Positions 56,958 through 64,000 of a stretch of DNA of 64,000 bases are shown here, piece by piece. The stretch is from Periconia sp. R9002. Its lineage: Eukaryota; Ascomycota; Dothideomycetes; Pleosporales; Periconiaceae. The stretch is taken from NCBI GenBank assembly GCA_023627715.1, contig JAMAHW010000006.1, positions 248,001 through 312,000 on the forward strand. The letters run 5' to 3'. The notes under the pieces are model-generated. The model worked only from the letters and a program-made list of their open reading frames with translations. It made no database searches and had not been told where the DNA came from. The translations under genes and the position numbers were made by a program. Numbering within the stretch: the first letter of the stretch is position 1; the number at the start of each line of letters is the position of its first letter.

Positions 56958-58281
56958 ATGGCCTTGAAATACTATATTCGAATCTGCTTGGTGACGACTC
57001 TGTTCATCTTCAGTCTATCATTGTTCTTCTACGGCTTTCCTTGTTTGCTGGCAACTTTTCCCAGCACATCGGGTTCCTCGCAGCATTCAAGATTAGGAAC
57101 CATCTCAAATAGAACGTTGGGTGTGAGTTATTTTCGCCACCTCTACCATTTTCGAGGACGAGGATTCTGATGAGTTTTGCGCAGTTTGAACAAATCTACG
57201 TGATCAATGCCCCATGGCGGACAGATCGAAAGGATGCCATGTCACTAATAGCTTCCTCCCAAGATGTCTCTTTCAAATGGATTGACGGAGTCAACTCCAC
57301 CCAGATAACGGAATATGCATTTCCTCCTGGAAAGCATCGGTCAATTTCCCCAGGTGCACGTGGGTGCTGGAGAGCCCATATGAATGCTTTGCAGCAGTGC
57401 GTTCGTATCGTCATGGAAAGGCGTGGCAAGCCACGAGGTTAACACTTAGCAGGATCATCGCCCAAAATTTATCCACTGCGCTCATCTTTGAAGACGATAT
57501 AGATTGGGATATGAGACTTCGATCTCAGCTCTTAGACTTGTCCCGCGCATCACGCAACCTGCCCAAGTTTATCACCCATGCCGACAAAAATTCACGCACC
57601 TCCCCCACAATCTCAGAAAAGCAAATACCAGATCCCGTCGAGCTCGCGCAGCGTTCCTCCGTATCAATTTCCCAACTCGAATCTAGCGACATCTCCGACG
57701 TCACCCCATACGGTATAGATTGGGACGTATTATGGCTAGGCCACTGTGGTGCAAGTCTCCCCCCGCCATCAACTTCACACCCAAACCGCATCTCCAAACC
57801 AAACGAGGAGACGGTACCTTCCCCAGAGCACCTCCGACGTCGAAAAAACGCAGCTCAAGACGAATTCGCAACCATATACCCACCATACACACGGCTTTAC
57901 CATCGCACGGCGAACAACACCCTTTGTCTACACGCCTACGCCGTGACACAGCGCGGCGCTCGCAAGCTTCTATACCAGTTCGGGATACGTGATTTTAGCC
58001 AGGGGTACGATTTCGCGTTGAGCGATTACTGCGGTGGGAATTTGCATCGGGGGATCGGTGAGAGTGAGGGTCAGAGGCCGATGTGTCTCACGGTTCAACC
58101 GCCGCTGTTTAGTCAGTTTTGGGGTGAGCGTGGCGAGAGCGATATCACAAGTACTGGACGTGAAGGGAGGATGACGGGTAGTCGGTATATACGGCAGAGC
58201 GTAAGAGTGGGTCTGGAAGGGTTGGTGAATGGGCTAGGGGAAGAGGATATTGTTGATCAATGGCCTGATGGGAAGGTATAA
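56958..58281 (+). CDS. Type II membrane GT25-family glycosyltransferase
   Basis: Exons 56958..57122, 57185..57396 and 57453..58281 give 401 aa. A signal anchor (YYIRICLVTTLFIFSLSLFF, residues 5-24) implies a Golgi type II protein. The GT25 domain follows: FEQIYVINAPWRTDRKDAM, FKWIDGVNSTQI, SPGARGCWRAHMNALQQII and ALIFEDDIDWD with the acidic metal site at about Glu139-Asp141; then DVLWLGHCGA, HAYAVTQRGARKLLYQFG and DFALSDYCGGN. GT25 enzymes include bacterial LPS galactosyltransferases and animal collagen galactosyltransferases; fungal members are uncharacterised. The 56-nt second intron (GTGCGT, GTTAAC, TAGCAG) must be spliced to reach the metal site. The start is the first in-frame ATG. Confidence 0.88.
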
Positions 58282-59160
58282 GGGGTATTACTATATAGAA
58301 AGTACAACGTTGCAAAAGGTGTGGCGTTTTGAGACCTTCATCGTCCACAATATCACTCCTGGTTGAGTTACCCTGACTTTGTACTTGCATGTTAGGAGCC
58401 ACTTCTCTGGAGTTTGGTCAGAGGTGTATCGTGGCTTCCCTCCCGGTCGAGGTCCCTACCCATTCTAAACAAACACCACGTCATAGCAACCCCCATTCTA
58501 GAACTCCCCTCTCCTGCTCAAAGTGTCGACCATCCTCCGCCTACTAGATCCAGCAAGTCTTTACGATGGTTTCTGAAAAGGGTGGGGGTTTACCAAGCTT
58601 TACCAAAAGGACCCGTAGCCCGAGGCATCAGCAAGCATCCAAATCAACCCATTCTCGCCTGCCAAAAACGTGAATGCAGTGTCACCAGCTCAAAAAGCCT
58701 CGGTCTCCGAATCTCCCCTTCCTCCAGATCTTCCTCCTAGACCTATACCCGCCACGGAATCCTCCATGATCAGCCCTCTACCCCTTCTAACGCCACCTGC
58801 ATATAAACCAGTGCGTACATCCCTGATGCATTCTGTTGCATGTAAGGCAAAACTCACCTCGCTGAATTGTTAGCCAAATGAATCGAACGAGGCAACCAAA
58901 CACCCTGAAGCGCCGCCACCGGCCGAGGAGGGACGTCGCCAGCCTGCAGTGACAACCGCTCACAACGAAACGAGCTCATCATAAACCCTTCCAATCCTGT
59001 CTCCGAAACCTGCACATCAGCCTTGTGTTTGAGTATGTTGCCTGCAAGTGATGAGATGGTTTTTTTGGTGACAAAAGTCGTTTCTGGGTTTCGTTTTTGT
59101 GTGGTTCGCATCGGGTTCGTTTTGTATTTCCTGCTTTTCGAGAAACTACATGTGCTGATG

Positions 59161-59186
59161 GAGTGGAGTGGAGTGGAATGGAGTGG
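59161..59186. repeat. GAGTG pentanucleotide repeat
   Basis: Four to five near-perfect GAGTG units, one changed to GAATG. Confidence 0.8.
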
Positions 59187-59490
59187 CTTCTGTTTTGTGT
59201 TCTTCTTCACTTTTAGTACTTTTGCTCTTTCATCACAATTCTTGCTGCTCATTTTTTTCATATTTCGTCACTGCGTCCCTGAAGTGTGAGCAATATGTGG
59301 TGCGTGTGTGACAAGTACCCCAATGACTGAGAATCCACGATGCGCAGTGATTATTTGATACGGCGGTGAGAAGTCCAGGGAAAACCCCCATTGGACATCC
59401 CCTCACCCTCTTAATACCTCAAAAAACAAAACAAAACGAGCAAGGATTCTATTCCATGTTACACATTTTCCGTCTAGCGAGAACGTACCT

Positions 59491-59512
59491 ACATACATAT
59501 GTACATGTATGT
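59491..59512. repeat. Inverted repeat, ACATACA / TGTATGT arms
   Basis: Perfect 7-bp arms separated by 8 nt; the loop itself is TATGTACA. Similar GTACATGTATGTA sequence occurs near 34.51 and 49.65 kb. Confidence 0.55.
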
Positions 59513-59996
59513 ACGTATGTTTGTGAGACCCTACATCAACGTACATAACATCGGACGAATTGACGAAAGTACGAAAGGCCGAAACAACGAAAGTACGAGC
59601 TAGCCGAGCAAGGGTCTTTTCTCACATCTCTCTCTGTGTGTGTGCTACCCGCATACATGCATGCATGGATTGATGCATGTACGTTGATGGTGATCTGCAT
59701 GGGAACTAATTTGTATATTGTTGTTAAATATGTCTCCGAGAAAAAAAGCTTATTCGTGGACAAGCAAATGGGGGTGGAATGCTTGTTCGGATGTTCGTTT
59801 GGTGTGGTCTGTCTTGCAGTCGACAAAGAGGATATGTCTTTCAAAAAAAAATATCGCAGTCAATATTGAACACCAAAGTTTCAAATAATGGTATGTTAAG
59901 TATTTATTTTAATTTTCTGCATTCTTCTTTCTGCCTTCTTGCTGTTCAAAGTTTGTTCCTCCCTTTTTTTTTTGTCCCACACCACCCGACGGACAC

Positions 59997-60014
59997 TACC
60001 TAGGTACCTAGGTA
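59997..60014. repeat. Double TACCTAGGTA palindrome
   Basis: TACCTAGGTACCTAGGTA contains two overlapping copies of the 10-bp palindrome also present singly at 31193-31202. Confidence 0.7.
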
Positions 60015-60091
60015 TGTAGGTTATATATATACAAATGATGCATCCCATGTGTCCATGCATGTACCCAAACCCAAGAAAAGGAAAGAAAGAG

Positions 60092-60114
60092 GAGAGAGCG
60101 AGAGCGAGAGCGAG
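60092..60114. repeat. GAGAGC hexanucleotide repeat
   Basis: About four copies of GAGAGC/GAGCGA on the plus strand, downstream of the 639-aa gene. Confidence 0.75.
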
Positions 60115-60403
60115 TAGGGATATTTCCAACGAGATCCTTGAAAAAAGAAAAATCCTTCGACCCAAGCAAGAGACTGGGGAGGCTGCAAGAAATGATTCCC
60201 ATCTACCAAAGTGACCCGAAGGGGAAAAAATGAAAGGAAACCGTTGATCGTATGTGAGTCGCTTGTAGGGAGGAATGCCGCAGTATCGTGGGCCGAGAAA
60301 ACCAAAAAAAAAGCCCTACAATGTCAAGAAAAGAAAGAAAAAAAAAGTAATATAAACAAGAAGATAAAAAACAGCTGCCCCACAAACACCACCCCTTCAT
60401 GCA

Positions 60404-62323
60404 TTATTCACCCTGACTCTTCTTCTCCCTGCGAAAAATGCCCGTGAAAATCTGCTTCAACCCATCGCTTTTCCTCCGATGATCCTTCTTCTCCTTCTTC
60501 TCCTTAGGCGGTTTGTCCTTTGATTTGGACCGCTGCTGCTGTTCCTTCTTCTTGGCCGCTTTTTGCTTCTTCTCGTTGACCATGACCATGCTTGTCGGCC
60601 GCTTCTTCAGACCCCCGCCTTCCACGACACCCGAGTCCCACAAACCGGTCGTGACTACAGGCTCATACGCAGACCTTGCCTTCGTTGCGCGCGAATCGAT
60701 CCGAGGGGACGGGAGTAAATTGTTGTTGACATTCTCGGTGCTGGGAAAGGGGTCTGCAGATGGGATGGGTGTTAGAGCGAGACTAGGTGTGGGCGGTAAA
60801 GAGAGCTCTTTGATGCGCAGGATTTCTGTACTTCGTTTGACTTGGCGCTCTTCCTCCGTCTCGGTCAGTACTTGGTCTTCGAGGGCCAGGCCGAATTTCT
60901 TCTTGCTGCCTGAACGGTGGAGGTCTGCTGTTCCGGTTGAATTGGCGCGTCGCGGGCGTGTCTTGGTGGGGGACGAGGGTGCGGACTGGCTGGGCTCAGG
61001 GGACCCATGTGTGAAGCTCGAATTCCGATGTAGCAGGTGTGTGCTTGTCCTTATGATCCTTGGGATGGTGCGATGGTTTTCATCGATAGTGGATGCTGGA
61101 GAGGCGGAACGAGGAGATTCAACGAAGGGCATCGACACGGTACGAGAGACAAGGGTAGCACAATTCAGTTTGGAGCTAGAATAGGCAGCAGACCAGTTCT
61201 CACAAAAGGCGACCCAGACGCCGGAAATGACAATGAAACGGCGGAGAGCTTCGTCGGTCGTGACAGGCATACGGTCGCTCGGGGGATCCATAAACGACTG
61301 CATATCGATGCTTGAAGGCGTAGCAAGAGGGGTTGGCAAAGCAGAATCAGGATGGCTTGGCGTAGGCGGAGAAGTTGCATTAGGAATCACATAGGAATCA
61401 TTAATCTCAATACGGCCTCGAGTCAACGAAGCGATGATGGGGTGGCGTCTCGAGTTGGCACTAATGGTACTAAAGGTGAATTTGGCCTCATCTGGTGCAG
61501 ACGTAGGAGAACCTGCGGCCGAACTGTTGGACATGGTGGAGCGGCGTCGCAGATGGGTCGATTTTGGCACCCAACGGGATCTCAGAGACAGTCCATGGTC
61601 ATCGGTATGGTTGAATTCGTAGCCACCGTTGGGTGTAGGGGTCACCTCCCAGGTTTGGCCATTGTCCAGCAAAATCTCGGCTCTTGGAGAGACACCCTTC
61701 TCTTCCTTGGAGGGACAGATGATAGCCACGACATCCCTAGCGCCCCATGTTTCGTCTTCTGTCTTCTCCACATTAACGTCGTACCCTCCGCAGCTGACAA
61801 TCAAGATATCGTTGGGGGTGAGTTTTCTGGACTGAAAAGTGCGAGCAAGACGGCGGGACGAAACGGGACCCAGGATGGAGTAAGGAACAGCTTCGTACAC
61901 GGGTTTCGGACGGCGTGAGGCAACGACTTGGTGGAGCTGCAACAGAACCTTGGGGCGAACAGAGAGCTTCTTCTGCCTGGGAGTGGAGGTTGGTGGAGGC
62001 TGGGCAAGATTGTACACGGTCTTGGGGCGCAATGCTCGCTTTTTTGGCTTTTCCCTCAACGATGGACTGGTGCTTGACGTGCTGGGTCGTGAGGGAGAAG
62101 CGGTCATGGAAGAATCGGTAGGCTGTGCGGAGGTGGTGGTGGAGTGGTCATGATGTTCGGGGGTGGTGGTGGAGGCATTGGAAGGCGCAGGGCTAGGAGA
62201 TTGCTTGCGTAGAACGCTGCCGAGTAAGGAAAGTGGCATCTGTAGGAAAGAGGCATTGGCAGGAGACGGAGAAGGAGAAGGGGGCGAGTGGTGATGGTCG
62301 GCATTCAACATATCCAAAGCCAT
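60404..62323 (-). CDS. Disordered Ser/Pro-rich protein, unknown
   Basis: Single exon; the first ATG in frame is at 62323 (MALDMLNADHHHSPPSP), giving 639 aa. I do not recognise it. The N-terminal ~110 residues are low-complexity Ser/Thr/Pro. A more ordered segment (about residues 90-260) contains RALRPKTVYNLAQPPP, SVRPKVLLQLHQVV, NDILIVSCGGYDVNVEKTED, DVVAIICPSKEEKG and NGQTWEVTPTPNGGYEFNH. A second block near residues 360-385 is RRFIVISGVWVAFCENWS. The C-terminus is extremely basic (KKKEQQQRSKSKDKPPKEKK, then KEKKDHRRKSDGLKQIFTGI) and could bind membrane or nucleic acid. The two ordered blocks with conserved-looking Trp and Cys suggest a Pezizomycotina family. Function is not inferred. Confidence 0.75.
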   Translation of the reverse strand: MALDMLNADHHHSPPSPSPSPANASFLQMPLSLLGSVLRKQSPSPAPSNASTTTPEHHDHSTTTSAQPTDSSMTASPSRPSTSSTSPSLREKPKKRALRPKTVYNLAQPPPTSTPRQKKLSVRPKVLLQLHQVVASRRPKPVYEAVPYSILGPVSSRRLARTFQSRKLTPNDILIVSCGGYDVNVEKTEDETWGARDVVAIICPSKEEKGVSPRAEILLDNGQTWEVTPTPNGGYEFNHTDDHGLSLRSRWVPKSTHLRRRSTMSNSSAAGSPTSAPDEAKFTFSTISANSRRHPIIASLTRGRIEINDSYVIPNATSPPTPSHPDSALPTPLATPSSIDMQSFMDPPSDRMPVTTDEALRRFIVISGVWVAFCENWSAAYSSSKLNCATLVSRTVSMPFVESPRSASPASTIDENHRTIPRIIRTSTHLLHRNSSFTHGSPEPSQSAPSSPTKTRPRRANSTGTADLHRSGSKKKFGLALEDQVLTETEEERQVKRSTEILRIKELSLPPTPSLALTPIPSADPFPSTENVNNNLLPSPRIDSRATKARSAYEPVVTTGLWDSGVVEGGGLKKRPTSMVMVNEKKQKAAKKKEQQQRSKSKDKPPKEKKEKKDHRRKSDGLKQIFTGIFRREKKSQGE

Positions 62324-64000
62324 GGCGTGAGCAAGCAAGCAGGCAAGCAAGCCACGTCTTAGTTGAACAAGTACATGTAATGGATGGTGTTCAGTGCATG
62401 CCTGTGCGGTAATGTTGGTAGTATATTGGATGACGGCCTCTCTCCAGGAGGGACAAGATCAAGTCCAGGTTTTGGAGGACTAATGTATGGAATGTCAGTT
62501 CGTGGGGGAACATGGTGGTGGGCGGAGGGCGTAGTTAACAGGTACTGGGCTGGGGGATGCACAGGGGGGGCCGAAGGGTAGGGTTGGGTGAGGTCAGGTT
62601 AGGTCATGTTAGGTAAGACTAGGGTTTGGTCGAGGTGCAGTAAGAAAGGCTGTGCGCAGTGTGGCAGTTCAGCACATGGCATGGCGTTGCATGGCATGCA
62701 CAGGCTGCTCATAGCGCACAAAAAAGTTCCCCCGGTGACATGGTATTGAATAGCGTTGAGGGAAAAGTACCCACCGGATAGAGAATACAGCACTGAGGAT
62801 GCTCTCACAGGGCTGACGCCACGGTTCAAGCCACGGCCGGTATGAGATGTTGATGCCGGTCGGTGCTACTGTGTTCGTCGCAGTAGGTACATGAATGGAA
62901 GTATGCAGAGGCCAGGGACCCAGGCTGCTGCTGTCTTGGCCCGGCTTTGGATGCTTTGCCCAACTGGGATGAAGGAATGTCAAGCAATGGGAAAAGGAAA
63001 AGGCAGGAGGCGTGGTGGATGGAATCCGTTGGGGACGAAGCGGCGGATGCGGCAAGCCATGACAATATATTACCGTGGAAAGGGGATGGATAGTTAATGT
63101 TGAAGAGTGAAGGCCGCACCTGACAAAGGACAAGCTTTGTTCTGCCCGCTGCTCGGGTTTGCCGGCATCTTTGATCCTCCGGGAACCCGCATCGCATGCC
63201 TTCTTAGTACAATACCCTCTCTGTCTGACTAAGTCTCCTAGGCTGCACTTCTTTGTCCCTTTTCTGCTCGGGGAACCCTTTCATCCACCACAGGCCCCTT
63301 GATTGGACCCCTCCTTTGTTTCATGCCACGGCAAAACAAAAATCTCCTTTCTGCTGCATGCATTGCCATCTAGGTACTGCATGTCCTCACTAACCCCCCT
63401 CGAATGAATAAATGCTGATTAGCGTCAATGGCTATAATTAAGCCCCCCGCAGGCCAATCTCCTTCGCCCAGCAAACAAGCCCTTGGCTAGGTAGCTGTAC
63501 GTCCTATACGTGTATAAAGATCAATACGAATACCATGGCCCATGCGCATTGTCTTTTCTGCATCTCACCTAAGTGCAAACGAACAATTCTTGTTTCCGTC
63601 CCTCGACCGACCGGAACGATGGGATCATCCTTTGCCAACATCCGCAGCCACCCGCTCATCGCATTGTCCGCTCAATAATTGGCGCGCATTCTTTGCCAGA
63701 ATGGGACCCGAGGCAGCGATGTTCCTCTTCGAAACCCACGCACGGTACCTACTGTCTGCTGTAACTTGCTAGCAACCAAAAGTCGCCAGCGAATCCACGC
63801 CGCTAATCTCCTCCCTCGCCCTTTTTTTTAAATTCGCCCCGCTCGCTGTCAAAACATCATCAATGCTTGCGCCCAGATTCGGCCGACGCCCACGCAGGCC
63901 TCAGCTCGTCAAGGGGCCAAATTGCAGTCCAGCGCTTTCAGGCGGTGCGCGCTCGCGCTTCACGGACGGCCATTGCGGGGTAATTTTGAGCCGCCTCGAT
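62324..64000. other. Upstream flank of the 639-aa gene to window end
   Basis: 1.7 kb without a supported gene. A GCAA/GCAAGC repeat lies at 62327-62351 next to the start codon, and a 10-bp tandem repeat at 62581-62630. A 47-codon frame from 63535 lies only 17 nt after a TATAAA and is not accepted. The region may hold the promoter of a gene beyond the window. Confidence 0.4.
62581..62630. repeat. Degenerate 10-bp tandem repeat, AGGTCAGGTT-like
   Basis: Five consecutive 10-nt units in register: GGGTTGGGTG, AGGTCAGGTT, AGGTCATGTT, AGGTAAGACT, AGGGTTTGGT. The minus strand reads AAACCCTA at one end, as in telobox-like promoter elements. Confidence 0.6.

Larger units (their letters stand above)
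58282..60403. other. 2.1-kb convergent region rich in simple repeats
   Basis: No supported gene. A Pro-rich plus-strand stretch (58564-58815; e.g. PPLPPDLPPRPIP-like frames interrupted by stops) might be a decayed gene. Simple sequences: GAGTG repeats at 59161-59186, GAGAGC repeats at 60092-60114, CATG-rich tract near 59650, and an imperfect GTACATGTATGTA palindrome at 59491-59520. TACCTAGGTACCTAGGTA is at 59997-60014. Confidence 0.45.

Noticed and set aside
63513..63678. 47-codon frame from 63535 behind a TATAAA
   Set aside because: The ATG is only 17 nt after the TATA box, too close for a fungal transcript start; peptide has no features.

Overview
The window looks like nuclear DNA from a filamentous ascomycete (Pezizomycotina, most likely a Dothideomycete). 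Introns are short (mostly 49-185 nt) with GT..AG borders and CTAAC/CTGAC-like branch points. Genes lie on both strands about 2.5 kb apart, and the gene set includes siderophore acyltransferase, GH11 xylanase, STAND/NACHT, 2EXR-type and dynactin p27 genes. I support 24 protein-coding genes plus one probable 43-codon micropeptide gene. I found no tRNA, rRNA, transposon or CRISPR array. Most gene models were assembled by hand-splicing exons; exon coordinates are given in the entries.

Layout. 0.2-16 kb: siderophore acyltransferase (SidF/SidL-like, -) divergent from mitochondrial Mn-SOD (+); a disordered 956-aa protein (-) divergent from mitoribosomal mS37/Mrp10 (+); a Cys-rich single-pass membrane protein (+); the i-AAA protease Yme1 (-) divergent from an RraA-like aldolase/decarboxylase (+); and QCR6 of complex III (+). 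Four of these (SOD2, mS37, Yme1, QCR6) act in mitochondria. 16-25 kb: a 12-TM MFS transporter (-), a GH11 xylanase (-), a 3.1-kb stretch without a convincing gene, and a secreted glycine/tyrosine-repeat protein (+). 25-40 kb: a 1069-aa disordered protein (-) divergent from the G-patch spliceosome-disassembly factor Ntr1/TFIP11 (+); a four-TM glycoprotein (+); a STAND/NACHT protein (+); an F-box/ankyrin-like protein (+). 40-64 kb: dynactin p27 (-), the Cys-rich micropeptide (+), proteasome activator Blm10/PA200 (-), GINS subunit Psf3 (+), a CP-motif coiled-coil protein (-), cis-prenyltransferase Rer2 (+), a 2EXR-like protein (+), a GT25 glycosyltransferase (+) and a disordered 639-aa protein (-).

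Most of the window is housekeeping and many neighbours share divergent promoters. The least ordinary items are the 43-aa ten-cysteine peptide near 41.7 kb, the silk-like secreted repeat protein near 24 kb, the STAND protein near 35-38 kb, a perfect twin E-box palindrome at 28.68 kb with the same ATCACGTG core in five other intergenic regions, and a set of five stop-free introns of 3n length that make spliced genes look like uninterrupted ORFs. I did not find a clear new multi-gene system.
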